NCBI GenBank assembly: GCA_023413895.1
Contig: JAEZOU010000014.1
Location: 22,175-86,174, forward strand
Direction of reading: 5' to 3'
DNA length: 64,000 bases
DNA from: Bacteroidota bacterium
Lineage (GTDB): Bacteria > Bacteroidota > Bacteroidia > Bacteroidales > WCHB1-69
A model generated the notes under the pieces. The model had not been told where the DNA came from. It did not search any database and was given only the letters and a program-made list of their open reading frames with translations. Both the position numbers and the translations under genes were made by a program. Within the stretch, counting starts at the first letter, position 1; every line of letters begins with the position of its first letter. Positions 53,826 to 61,806 of this stretch are shown here, in pieces.

Positions 53826-54332
53826 ATGAAAAAAGCTCTTTTATCAATGATTGTTATTGCCATCATGATGGTTGTAACAACTGCTCAAGCTCAAACAGGC
53901 AAATATGCACATATCAATCAACAAGAGATTATGAAAGCTATGCCAGGTATCGACTCAATTCAAACAAAGTTGATGGCATTTCAACAAAAATTAGAAGCTG
54001 ATTATGCTGATATGGCTGCAGAATACCAACAAAAAAAGGATAAATTTGACAGAGAAGTGGGTACAATGTCTGCTTCTGTTAGAAAAGTTCGTGAAAATGA
54101 AATTTTGATGTTAGAACAAAGTATCAGCGAATTTCCAACCAATGCACAAATTGAGATTGAACAATTCCAAATTGAACTATTGTTGCCATTCCAAGAAAAG
54201 TTGAAAAAAGCAATTGATGAAGTAGCGGCAGAACAAAAAATCAATTATATTTTCGATAGTTCTACTTTACTTTATTCCGAAGGTGGTACAGACGTTTCAA
54301 ACCTTGTAAAAGCAAAATTAGGCATTAAATAA
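53826..54332 (+). CDS. OmpH/Skp-family periplasmic chaperone, copy 2
   Basis: The 168-residue paralogue of the preceding gene has a signal peptide (ending TTAQAQ), GKYAHINQQEIMKAMPGIDS, a central coiled coil and the C-terminal INYIFDSSTLLYSEGGTDVS. It closes the DUF6089-uppS-bamA-skp-skp operon, 74 bases after copy 1, before a strong terminator. Confidence 0.92.
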   Translation: MKKALLSMIVIAIMMVVTTAQAQTGKYAHINQQEIMKAMPGIDSIQTKLMAFQQKLEADYADMAAEYQQKKDKFDREVGTMSASVRKVRENEILMLEQSISEFPTNAQIEIEQFQIELLLPFQEKLKKAIDEVAAEQKINYIFDSSTLLYSEGGTDVSNLVKAKLGIK

Positions 54333-54349
54333 AAGGTTACATTATTATT

Positions 54350-54380
54350 AAAAAAGCGGAGTTTTAAACTCCGCTTTTTT
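54350..54380. terminator. Bidirectional intrinsic terminator
   Basis: AAAAAGCGGAGTTT and AAACTCCGCTTTTT form a near-perfect dyad with T-runs on both strands. It ends the bamA operon and overlaps the stop codon of the convergent anti-sigma-like gene. Confidence 0.9.
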
Positions 54381-55335
54381 AATATCCTCTTTTAATCGTA
54401 ATATTCCCTTTAACCCTTTGGGTTTCTCCATTTAGAATGTAAGTAAATGTGTAATAATATATTCCATCAGGATGACTATCAGCGGTCCAATCATTTTGAT
54501 AATTTAACTTATCAAATACCACATTTCCTCTTGAATTACGAATTGTAAGCCGAGATTCTGAACAATACTCTATATTTTCAATCACAAATTGGTCATTAAA
54601 GCCATCTCCATTAGGTGTAAAAATATTGGGTATTGTAAGTTCTATAGCAAGTTCTTCGGATGCAACATGTTCTGATGCAACTATCGATTCTTGTGAGATA
54701 GCAGGTTGTGATATAACAGGTTCTGCTTGTGCCATAGGTAAATTCTCTTCAGGTTGAGAAATTTGAGAAGAAGAGGTTATATTTGCTTGCGATTGCGTAG
54801 GTGCATTAGGTGTTAGCGGTGATGATATGATAACAGGACTTGTTGGGGCAGAATGAGTAGAAACAGAAGTAGAGAAAGTTGACAAATTTTCATTTTCAGT
54901 ATTTTGGAAAGAAGTTGTTGAAACGAGAAAATCTTGAATTGATGGAGTTTTTTCGACAATCGTTTTTTCTTCTTTCTCCTCTATATCTTGATAAACAGAA
55001 TCTTGTATTAATTCTGATTCTGAATTACTATAATTTGTTTTAGATTGAATCGTTTTATCTGGGCGGGAAATAGTCCAAGCAATGCTCGCAACTGTAGTTA
55101 CTGCAGCAATAGCACCAACAGTAATCAAAGCGACTGCGCCTTTCGAAAACCCAGCAGCCGCAGCAGATTGCAACATAGTAGTAGAATTGGAAGCAGCCGT
55201 ATTAGCAACTCCTTCTGAACCAGACGGAGAGTTGTGTATTACAGCTTCCAATTGCTGTTCGAGCATTGCCCAACAATTATCGGAAGGTGTTTCCGTCATA
55301 TTTTCCACAATATTCTTTAAATCATTCATAACCAT
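54379..55335 (-). CDS. Anti-sigma-like membrane protein with T9SS type B (CHU_C) domain
   Basis: Read from 55335 the product has 318 residues (55329 is also possible; a farther in-frame start overlaps the sigma gene). Residues 1-60 are cytoplasmic, with a PSDNCWAMLEQQLEA motif like the W-containing segment of membrane proteins encoded beside Bacteroidota ECF sigma factors. One membrane span follows (about 65-88, GAVALITVGAIAAVTTVASI), then a Ser/Gln/Pro-rich linker to about 230. The last 85 residues (IPNIFTPNGDGFNDQFVIEN through KGNITIKRGY) are a gliding-motility-type C-terminal domain used by T9SS as a type B sorting signal. There is no signal peptide, so the domain should sit in the periplasm attached to the span. 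It directly follows the sigma gene. Confidence 0.75.
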   Translation of the reverse strand: MVMNDLKNIVENMTETPSDNCWAMLEQQLEAVIHNSPSGSEGVANTAASNSTTMLQSAAAAGFSKGAVALITVGAIAAVTTVASIAWTISRPDKTIQSKTNYSNSESELIQDSVYQDIEEKEEKTIVEKTPSIQDFLVSTTSFQNTENENLSTFSTSVSTHSAPTSPVIISSPLTPNAPTQSQANITSSSQISQPEENLPMAQAEPVISQPAISQESIVASEHVASEELAIELTIPNIFTPNGDGFNDQFVIENIEYCSESRLTIRNSRGNVVFDKLNYQNDWTADSHPDGIYYYTFTYILNGETQRVKGNITIKRGY

Positions 55336-55339
55336 ATAG

Positions 55340-55888
55340 TTAATGTTCTGAATAAATATAATCAAGCAACCATTTTTTAGCGCGAAAGAGACGTGTTCTA
55401 ACCGTTACTTGCGAAATTTCCAATTCTTGTGAAACCTCTTCATAACTATAACCATCGAAAGCTATTAGGTTCAGAACTGCTTGCAAATAGGGGGGCATTT
55501 TCTGAATAGCCAATAATATCTCTTTTTCTGAAATAGAATCTGGAATAGAATTCCATGCTTTAGAATCGGGTTCCTCCGACATCTCTTCGATGGGTTCTGC
55601 GAATCTAAATTTTTGATTTTTCCGATAGTTATTAATAGCACAATGAGTCATAATAGAGCGAATCCACACCTCTAGGGAACTTTTATGGGCAAAACTTTCT
55701 AACGAAGTAAACACCTTCATAAATCCTTCTATCATAACATCTTCCGCTTCATCTTTACTCGTTGAATAACGCATACAGATGGCTAACATTTTAGGCGCAT
55801 ACTTATTGTACAAATTGCGCTGGCTGTTTCTGTCATTCGCTAAACAACCCTTTATCAAATCCAAATCGTCTGTTAAAGCGTTTTTCAT
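55340..55888 (-). CDS. ECF-type RNA polymerase sigma factor
   Basis: The 182-residue protein has sigma region 2 (YNKYAPKMLAICMRYSTSKD, EAEDVMIEGFMKVFTSLESF) and region 4 (PPYLQAVLNLIAFDGYSYEE, ISQVTVRTRLFRAKKWL), with no region 1.1 or 3. It is therefore an extracytoplasmic-function sigma factor. Its stop is four bases before the likely start of a membrane protein resembling an anti-sigma factor, the classic pairing. Regulation of T9SS or surface genes by it, as proposed for Porphyromonas SigP, is inference. The DUF4837 lipoprotein gene lies 46 bases upstream. Confidence 0.92.
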   Translation of the reverse strand: MKNALTDDLDLIKGCLANDRNSQRNLYNKYAPKMLAICMRYSTSKDEAEDVMIEGFMKVFTSLESFAHKSSLEVWIRSIMTHCAINNYRKNQKFRFAEPIEEMSEEPDSKAWNSIPDSISEKEILLAIQKMPPYLQAVLNLIAFDGYSYEEVSQELEISQVTVRTRLFRAKKWLLDYIYSEH

Positions 55889-55895
55889 ACTAATA

Positions 55896-55913
55896 TGTCA
55901 GCAAAAGATGACA
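55896..55913. promoter_or_regulatory. Inverted repeat in front of the sigma-factor gene
   Basis: TGTCA and TGACA flank eight bases in the 46-base gap between the DUF4837 and sigma genes, only a few bases from the sigma start. It could be an operator or part of a self-activated promoter; chance cannot be excluded. Confidence 0.3.
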
Positions 55914-55934
55914 GATGTTCCCGAGATGATGAAA

Positions 55935-56927
55935 TTATTTCACGGTTTTTACGATAGATTCGACTTCACGAATATAATCCCGTTTTTCCTCTTCTGGAGC
56001 ATATACAAAACCATCAACAGAGATACAATACTCCTTAGAATTATCTAGGAACGAAAAACTTACAAAAGGACCTCCCATTTCGTCATTAATACTTTCCCAT
56101 AAACCTCTCAATTCTAGGCCAACTTTTCCATTTACGGCGCAAGCTTTAGCAGATGGATAGCCATACACATTGGAAAGGATTGGATATGCGCCTTGTACAG
56201 CACCTGGAATATATTTTTTAGTAATTGTATTGCGGGCGGCAATGATATTTTCTCGAGTTAAGCCATTCATTGCTGATTTATAAATCATAACAAACCGGTC
56301 GTTACGGGCTGTGCGGTGGCCTATCCACACAAAATCCTCCTCAACACGCAAAAGTTTATATTGATAAGGAACCGTAACATTGATTCCGAAACGGTCTCTA
56401 ATCAACTTTTCTGCTTCAGCATTATGATTATCCGTATAAAACAACTGTAATCTTTTCAAGTCATTCAGATAAAGTGCATCAACAATCTCATCTTGATGTT
56501 CGAGGAAAAGTGCGAGGCAAGAATCCTGATTATTACCTTTAATTTGAACATACACTTGAGGAGAGGCCCACATATCGTTATTAATGCGAAAAACATTGCT
56601 CGAATATTGAGGATTATAATCAAAGTGGACAATATTTCTATGTTTTCTATAGAAAGCATTAAAATCTGCATTTTTAAAATGGAGAAGGTCAAACATCTGC
56701 TCCACTTGGTTAATAGCGGGTTGATCTTTCTGCAAAATACTATCTATCAATTCGCGAGCTGGCAAACTCCAATAAGGTGTATCAATTACTAACACCACTT
56801 CTGCTGCTTTTCCATTAGAGTTATTGCTATATTTAATTCCACCACCGCTAACAGGCTTATCCTTACAAGAAGAGAACAACACGACGAAAGAAACGATAAC
56901 ACTGATTGAGCAGATCAACTTTTTCAT
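55935..56927 (-). CDS. DUF4837-family lipoprotein
   Basis: The 330-residue protein has a lipoprotein signal peptide (LFSSC, Cys near 21). It contains the DUF4837 pattern AAEVVLVIDTPYWSLPAREL, NDMWASPQVYVQIKG and EDFVWIGHRTARNDRFVMIY as I recall it. This family is confined to Bacteroidota and has no assigned function. It is upstream of and probably co-transcribed with the sigma/anti-sigma pair, so it may be a sensed component or simply a neighbour. Confidence 0.85.
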   Translation of the reverse strand: MKKLICSISVIVSFVVLFSSCKDKPVSGGGIKYSNNSNGKAAEVVLVIDTPYWSLPARELIDSILQKDQPAINQVEQMFDLLHFKNADFNAFYRKHRNIVHFDYNPQYSSNVFRINNDMWASPQVYVQIKGNNQDSCLALFLEHQDEIVDALYLNDLKRLQLFYTDNHNAEAEKLIRDRFGINVTVPYQYKLLRVEEDFVWIGHRTARNDRFVMIYKSAMNGLTRENIIAARNTITKKYIPGAVQGAYPILSNVYGYPSAKACAVNGKVGLELRGLWESINDEMGGPFVSFSFLDNSKEYCISVDGFVYAPEEEKRDYIREVESIVKTVK

Positions 56928-57059
56928 AATTTTATAATTTTAAATCGAAAATAGAGAAAAAAACTCCTTGATATTAAGGATGCGAAAATACGAAAAATAT
57001 CTATTAATCAAGAAAAAAAAGAATTTTTAAGAGTAGTTGATTTGTATTGATTTTTTTTG

Positions 57060-57067
57060 TACTTTTG
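57060..57067 (+). promoter_or_regulatory. -7 element of the rpsF-rpsR-rplI operon
   Basis: TACTTTTG (TAnnTTTG), 49 bases before rpsF. Confidence 0.7.
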
Positions 57068-57116
57068 CCGCCCTAAAAAAATAGAAACCTTTTTATAAAT
57101 TAAAAAACTTAAAATT

Positions 57117-57467
57117 ATGTTGAAACAGTACGAAACCGTTTTCATTATGACGCCCGTTTTGTCTGAAGACCAGATGAAGGAAACGGTAAAGAAATTTGAG
57201 AATATTCTCACTAACAACGGTGCTGAGATTATTCATCAAGAAAATTGGGGCTTACGCAAATTGGAATATCAAATCCAAAAGAAATCCACTGGTTTTTATC
57301 ACTTATTTGAATTCAAAGCTGAACCAACAATGGTTGCAGAACTTGAACTTCAATATCGTCGTGACGAAAGAGTGATGAGATACTTAACTGTTACGTTAGA
57401 CAAACATGCTATTGCATACAGCGAAAAGAGACGTAACTTAAGAAAAGAAAAAGAAACTAATAACTAA
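57117..57467 (+). CDS. rpsF: 30S ribosomal protein S6
   Basis: The 116-residue protein has the S6 start LKQYETVFIMTPVLSEDQMK and the ENWGLRKLEYQIQKKSTGFY and RRDERVMRYLTVTLDKHA segments. It binds S18 in the small-subunit platform; S18 is encoded next, as in most bacteria. Confidence 0.97.
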   Translation: MLKQYETVFIMTPVLSEDQMKETVKKFENILTNNGAEIIHQENWGLRKLEYQIQKKSTGFYHLFEFKAEPTMVAELELQYRRDERVMRYLTVTLDKHAIAYSEKRRNLRKEKETNN

Positions 57468-57471
57468 TTGC

Positions 57472-57478
57472 GGAGGAG
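57472..57478 (+). promoter_or_regulatory. Shine-Dalgarno site of rpsR
   Basis: GGAGGAG ends six bases before the rpsR ATG. Most genes in this window lack such a site, as is normal in Bacteroidota, so this strong one is notable. Confidence 0.7.
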
Positions 57479-57484
57479 ATAATT

Positions 57485-57760
57485 ATGGCTCAACAATCAG
57501 ACATTAAATATTTAACCCCAATCGCGGTTGATATTAAAACCAAGAAATATTGTCGCTTCAAAAAGAGCGGTATCAAATATATTGACTACAAAGATGGTGA
57601 ATTCTTGAAAAGATTTGTAAACGAACAAGGTAAAATTTTACCAAGACGTTTAACAGGAACATCTTTGAAATACCAAAAGAAAGTTGCACAAGCAGTAAAA
57701 AGAGCAAGACACCTTGCATTACTTCCTTTTGTAGCTGACAATTTAAAATCTAACCAATAA
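57485..57760 (+). CDS. rpsR: 30S ribosomal protein S18
   Basis: The 91-residue protein has the S18 core KKYCRFKKSGIKYIDYKDGE and the RNA-binding LPRRLTGTSLKYQKKVAQAV and KRARHLALLPF segments. It pairs with S6 in the small subunit. Confidence 0.97.
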   Translation: MAQQSDIKYLTPIAVDIKTKKYCRFKKSGIKYIDYKDGEFLKRFVNEQGKILPRRLTGTSLKYQKKVAQAVKRARHLALLPFVADNLKSNQ

Positions 57761-57767
57761 GAGGAGG
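57761..57767 (+). promoter_or_regulatory. Shine-Dalgarno site of rplI
   Basis: GAGGAGG directly follows the rpsR stop codon and ends seven bases before the rplI ATG. Confidence 0.7.
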
Positions 57768-57774
57768 ACTGATA

Positions 57775-58224
57775 ATGGAAATTATTTTAAAACAAGACAT
57801 TGAAAAATTAGGCTATGCCGACGAGATCGTTAAAGTAAAAGACGGTTACGCAAGAAATTATCTTATTCCTCAAGGTTTTGCTATTCCAGCTACTGAATCT
57901 AACAAGAAAATGTTAGCTGAAACATTGAAACAAAGAGCATTCAAAGCTGAAAAAATCCGCAAAGAAGCTGAATTTATGGCAGGTAAAATCGAAGGTCTTA
58001 CCGTTAAGATTTTAACCAAAGCTTCTGAAAAAGGTACTATTTTCGGTTCAGTTAACACTATTGCTGTTGCTCAAGCATTGAAAGAACAACACGATATTGA
58101 CATCGAACGTAGAAGAATTATCCTTGCTGAAGATAAGATTAAAGAACTAGGTACTTATACTGCTCAAGTGAACCTCCACAAAGAGTTTAGAGTTACCATT
58201 AATTTAGAAGTTATCGCTGAATAA
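57775..58224 (+). CDS. rplI: 50S ribosomal protein L9
   Basis: The 149-residue protein has the L9 signature EKLGYADEIVKVKDGYARNY followed by LIPQGFAIPATESN. A long connecting helix (to about 75) and the C-terminal domain (ASEKGTIFGSVNTIAVAQAL) follow. It ends the S6-S18-L9 operon before a good terminator. Confidence 0.97.
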   Translation: MEIILKQDIEKLGYADEIVKVKDGYARNYLIPQGFAIPATESNKKMLAETLKQRAFKAEKIRKEAEFMAGKIEGLTVKILTKASEKGTIFGSVNTIAVAQALKEQHDIDIERRRIILAEDKIKELGTYTAQVNLHKEFRVTINLEVIAE

Positions 58225-58250
58225 TCTATATTTCACGATTATAATTCATA

Positions 58251-58281
58251 AAAGAGTTCAGTATAATACTGGACTCTTTTT
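58251..58281 (+). terminator. Intrinsic terminator of the rpsF operon
   Basis: AAAGAGTTCAGTAT pairs with ATACTGGACTCTTT (one G-T pair), followed by TTTTTG, 27 bases after the rplI stop. Confidence 0.85.
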
Positions 58282-58439
58282 GTTTTGGTATTAAGAAAAG
58301 AATCTTCTAATATTAGTTTCAAAACCTTGAATTAGGACACAATAGAGTTCATTTTTTGCTGAAAAGCCAAAAGGAAATAGAAAATTAGAAAAGATGAGGA
58401 GTTTTTTTCCCTTTGCATAGCGGATTCAAAAAATTACAC

Positions 58440-58447
58440 TATCTTTG
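58440..58447 (+). promoter_or_regulatory. -7 element of the small lipoprotein cluster; decides its start
   Basis: TATCTTTG matches TAnnTTTG and covers the in-frame ATG at 58445, so translation should begin at 58466. It can drive all three lipoprotein genes. Confidence 0.65.
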
Positions 58448-58465
58448 CAGACCAACTTTTCTGAT

Positions 58466-58687
58466 ATGAAAAAGATAATTTATTCTATAATTTTAGCCTT
58501 CACATTCTGTGCTCTACTCTTCTGCTCTTGCGGGAAAAAGTGTGAATGTCGCGAATGGCTGAATGGTTACTCTAATGCCCCCTATCCAGTTGACCTTGAA
58601 GGAGATGGCAATACTTGTGAAAGTTTTTCCACCATTGACCCTACAGACACAGCTATGACTGGTATTCAGTGCTATGAAATTCCATAA
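58466..58687 (+). CDS. Tiny Cys-rich lipoprotein, first of three
   Basis: The 73-residue protein has a lipoprotein signal peptide (ALLFCSC, lipidated Cys at 22). Directly after it comes the pattern C-x-K-x-C-x-C (CGKKCEC), then TCESFS near residue 50 and a final Cys near the end (GIQCYEIP). Apart from the lipid anchor it has four cysteines, enough for two disulphides. I do not recognise the family. The next two genes share the same layout, so this is a tandem paralogue cluster. The start at 58466 is set by the promoter. Confidence 0.75.
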   Translation: MKKIIYSIILAFTFCALLFCSCGKKCECREWLNGYSNAPYPVDLEGDGNTCESFSTIDPTDTAMTGIQCYEIP

Positions 58688-58713
58688 TCTATTATTTACC
58701 CAATAAAATAACA

Positions 58714-58932
58714 ATGAAAAAAATAATTTTAACTTTAACTGTTGCAGTTCTTACTGCTTTTTTATTCTCTTCTTGCAATAAAGAATGTTATTGCACAGTA
58801 AAAAATGGTGAAGATATTATTCCTGGATATGACCACCAAGTGGTTGGCAGCATGACTGCTAAAGATTGCGAAGCTTTCAGTGATTCTGAATGGAACAGAT
58901 TAGGTTATACATACACTTGCACTGCTGAATAA
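58714..58932 (+). CDS. Tiny Cys-rich lipoprotein, second of three
   Basis: The 72-residue protein has a lipoprotein signal peptide (FLFSSC, Cys 21), then CNKECYC in the C-x-K-x-C-x-C pattern. DCEAFSD in the middle and YTCTAE at the end follow. It is homologous in layout to the genes on both sides, lies 26 bases after the first and eight bases before the third, and is probably co-transcribed with them. Confidence 0.75.
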   Translation: MKKIILTLTVAVLTAFLFSSCNKECYCTVKNGEDIIPGYDHQVVGSMTAKDCEAFSDSEWNRLGYTYTCTAE

Positions 58933-58940
58933 TTATAGTT

Positions 58941-59111
58941 ATGAAAAAAGTATTCGTTGTATTAATTGTTTTGGCAATTACAATACTATTTACATCTTGC
59001 GATAAAACTTGCACTTGCATAAATCCTTACGCAGAAGTTACAGAAATTGATGCTTTTCTAATGGAAGATTGTCAAAGTCTTTCCAATGATATTGTTGGAG
59101 ATTGCTTCTAA
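58941..59111 (+). CDS. Tiny Cys-rich lipoprotein, third of three
   Basis: The 56-residue protein starts MKKVFVVLIVLAITILFTSC (lipidated Cys 20), continues CDKTCTC in the same C-x-K-x-C-x-C pattern, then EDCQSLSND, and ends VGDCF. It is the shortest of the three and small enough to be missed by length cut-offs. Its stop overlaps by four bases the stop region of the convergent MauE-thioredoxin gene. Confidence 0.7.
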   Translation: MKKVFVVLIVLAITILFTSCDKTCTCINPYAEVTEIDAFLMEDCQSLSNDIVGDCF

Positions 59112-60040
59112 TTATTGAGAAATTGAACAATTTCCGTTTCATCTAAACCTCTATAATCCATAACTTTGGAAGCTTTCCCATCTTTTACAAATGCAAATGT
59201 TGGGAAACTTCCAAATGTTGTTTTCATAATTATAGGTACCTGCTCGTTGTGAAAAACATAAAAAGAATATTCTGAAGAGCCTGTTTCCGCTTTAAATTGT
59301 GTAACGTGGTTGTCTAAACCTACAATTACCACTACTAATTTGCTTTTATCAATATGATTCTTTTCAAAAAAAGAATCAATTTTTTTCATACTTAACCGAC
59401 AATATTTGCAACCTGCTACATAGAATGCAAACAGTCGTGGTTCCTTCTCAATAACAACATTTTGCATTGAAGAATCTTGTAATAACTGATCAAAAGCTGT
59501 TTGGTTAAAATCTTGAATAGGAGAAACAATTTTATTATAAATAGTATCCATTGGGAAACAGACAAAAGGAACAATCATAGAAATTAATACAGAAGTTATA
59601 ATCAACCATTTACGAAATCTACACATCGATTCTTCTTCATTTTTTACTAAAAATAGAAGTAGGATAATTGTTATATTTTTAAAGATAGAAGCTAATGGTT
59701 TTACCTCCACAATAGTACCAAAGCAGTGGCAATTTTCATCTCCGTTTCTAAAAAGTGCCACATAGCCTAAAAAGAGTGTAAAAGCCACCATTATAAGCAA
59801 CGAAAACCACCAAACCTTTTTATAATGAAGTTTTAAAATCAAACCTACACCTAACAAAAACTCAAAAGATATCAATACTCGAGCCAAGAAAGTTCCGACC
59901 ACAAAATTAAAAATACCGAATGAGTGAATATAAATTTCAAACTCATCAATAGAAATAACTTTGAATGCTGCGGAAAGGATAAAAATGACTCCGAGCATAA
60001 TTCTAACTATAACTTTTGCGATTTTCTTGAATTTTTCCAT
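59108..60040 (-). CDS. MauE/DoxX-like membrane domain fused to a thioredoxin-like domain
   Basis: The 310-residue protein has four N-terminal membrane segments (about 10-135) of the MauE/DoxX redox type, including the conserved CHCFG motif in GDENCHCFGTIVEV. A fifth segment (about 145-165) follows, then a thioredoxin-like domain whose active site reads AGCKYCRLS (CxxC). MauE-type proteins pass reducing equivalents to periplasmic thiol proteins. It lies nine bases after the ABC ATPase gene and is convergent with three Cys-rich lipoproteins, which are plausible but unproven clients. Confidence 0.82.
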   Translation of the reverse strand: MEKFKKIAKVIVRIMLGVIFILSAAFKVISIDEFEIYIHSFGIFNFVVGTFLARVLISFEFLLGVGLILKLHYKKVWWFSLLIMVAFTLFLGYVALFRNGDENCHCFGTIVEVKPLASIFKNITIILLLFLVKNEEESMCRFRKWLIITSVLISMIVPFVCFPMDTIYNKIVSPIQDFNQTAFDQLLQDSSMQNVVIEKEPRLFAFYVAGCKYCRLSMKKIDSFFEKNHIDKSKLVVVIVGLDNHVTQFKAETGSSEYSFYVFHNEQVPIIMKTTFGSFPTFAFVKDGKASKVMDYRGLDETEIVQFLNN

Positions 60041-60048
60041 TCTTTAAA

Positions 60049-61785
60049 TTAAAATCCTTTAGGAATTGCATTTATCAATTTCCGTGTATATTCAGTATGT
60101 GGATTTGCATAAACTTGATCTGCATCGTTCAGTTCCATCAATTTTCCACCTTGCATAACTGCCATTCTATCAGACATAAACTTTACAACAGAAAGATCGT
60201 GAGAGATAAAAAGATAGGTAAAATGGAACTCTTTTTTCAATTCGTTCAACAAGTTGAGCACTTGTGCTTGCACAGAAACATCGAGAGCCGACACAGACTC
60301 GTCGCAAATAATAAAACGGGGATTTACCGCCAATGCGCGCGCAATAGAGATTCGTTGCCGTTGACCGCCGGAAAATTCGTGAGGGTAACGAAAAAGATGA
60401 GTTTCATTCAAACCCACACGCTCCAACAGTTCTATCGCCTTTGCTCTGCGCTCCTTGTCATTGGCACCAATATTGTGCACTTGCATAGGTTCCATCAACA
60501 TAGATCCTATTGTAAGTCGCTGATTTAGCGATGAATAAGGATCTTGCAAAATAATTTGCAACTCTTTTCTCAAAGTACGCATCTGACGCATCGACAACTG
60601 AGTAATATTCTGACCTTTATAGAAAACATTTCCACTTGTCGGCTCAATAAGACGTATCATTGTACGGCCCAGCGTTGTTTTTCCGCACCCAGATTCACCC
60701 ACTAAACCTAATGTTTCACCTTCATAAATATCTAAACTTACATTATCTAAAGCGTGAACGTATGTTTGTTTTTCAAACAATCGATTTTTTCTTACAGGAT
60801 AGCGTTTGGTAAGATTTTCAATCCTAATCAGTGGTTCCTCTGCATACATTTTACTATGAGTTGCTTTTCGTTCTGTATCAGTTACGATTGAACGATGCAG
60901 CAAATCATTCATTTTTTCACTGTTTTCCTCTTGTGAGAATTTCATAAAATCCTCTACAGTAGGAAGATATTTCAATCTCACATGTAATGGTGGTCGGCAT
61001 GCTAACAATCCTTTAGTATAAGGATGTTGAGGATTTAGGAAAAGATTTTGTGCTGATCCCGTTTCAACAATATTCCCTTTGTACAGCACCATTACGTTAT
61101 CAGCGATTTCAGCTACAACACCCAAATCGTGGGTAATAAAAATGATGCTCATACCATACTTTTTCTGGAGATTTTTCATCAGTTCCAGAATATTTTTCTG
61201 CACAGTAACATCTAATGCTGTTGTTGGCTCGTCAGCAATCAGCAGACTAGGATTGCAACACATCGCCATAGCAATCATCACGCGTTGTTTTTGTCCTCCA
61301 GAAAGTTCATGTGGATAACTATCGAAAATCTTTTCTGGGCGTGGCAGCATCACTTCGTTAAAAAGCTCAATCACGCGAGTTTTAGCTTCCTTATTTGTGA
61401 GTGACGTGTGCAGTAGCAACGCCTCCATAATCTGTTCGCCGCACTTGATAACAGGATTAAGCGAAGTCATCGGCTCTTGGAAAATCATTCCAATTTGATT
61501 TCCTCGTATTTTTTGCATCTCCTTTTCAGGCAGTTTAATCAAATCGATAGGATTTTCCTGTTCTGAAGGATAAAAAAGAATATTTCCTTGAGGAATTCGG
61601 GATATTTTCTCCTTAATTAAACGCATAATGGAGAGAGCTGTTACCGACTTTCCGGATCCACTTTCTCCCACAATTCCTAATGTTTCACCTCTTTCGAGAG
61701 AAAAAGAAACTCCTTTCAGAATAGATCTCCATTCATTATCATTTTTCAACTCTAAAAAGAAATCATTAACTTCAAGGAGTTTCAT
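60049..61785 (-). CDS. Peptide-type ABC transporter ATPase with two fused ATPase domains
   Basis: The 578-residue protein joins two complete ABC domains of the DppD/DppF (oligopeptide) type. Domain 1 (about 1-260) has GESGSGKSVTALSI, LSGGQKQRVMIAMA and LLIADEPTTALDVT; domain 2 (about 315-578) has GESGCGKTTLGRTMI, FSGGQRQRISIARALAVNP and FIICDESVSALDVS. Each has the C-terminal peptide-transporter tail with HPYTKGLLAC or HTEYTRKLIN. No permease or binding protein gene is next to it, so its membrane partner is elsewhere. It lies 21 bases after the Mrp-like gene. Confidence 0.93.
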   Translation of the reverse strand: MKLLEVNDFFLELKNDNEWRSILKGVSFSLERGETLGIVGESGSGKSVTALSIMRLIKEKISRIPQGNILFYPSEQENPIDLIKLPEKEMQKIRGNQIGMIFQEPMTSLNPVIKCGEQIMEALLLHTSLTNKEAKTRVIELFNEVMLPRPEKIFDSYPHELSGGQKQRVMIAMAMCCNPSLLIADEPTTALDVTVQKNILELMKNLQKKYGMSIIFITHDLGVVAEIADNVMVLYKGNIVETGSAQNLFLNPQHPYTKGLLACRPPLHVRLKYLPTVEDFMKFSQEENSEKMNDLLHRSIVTDTERKATHSKMYAEEPLIRIENLTKRYPVRKNRLFEKQTYVHALDNVSLDIYEGETLGLVGESGCGKTTLGRTMIRLIEPTSGNVFYKGQNITQLSMRQMRTLRKELQIILQDPYSSLNQRLTIGSMLMEPMQVHNIGANDKERRAKAIELLERVGLNETHLFRYPHEFSGGQRQRISIARALAVNPRFIICDESVSALDVSVQAQVLNLLNELKKEFHFTYLFISHDLSVVKFMSDRMAVMQGGKLMELNDADQVYANPHTEYTRKLINAIPKGF

Positions 61786-61806
61786 AATATTATGTTTGTA
61801 AAAATG

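Noticed and set aside
58445..58465. Upstream in-frame ATG for the first small lipoprotein
   Set aside because: It lies within the -7 element; starting at 58466 gives a proper lipoprotein signal peptide.
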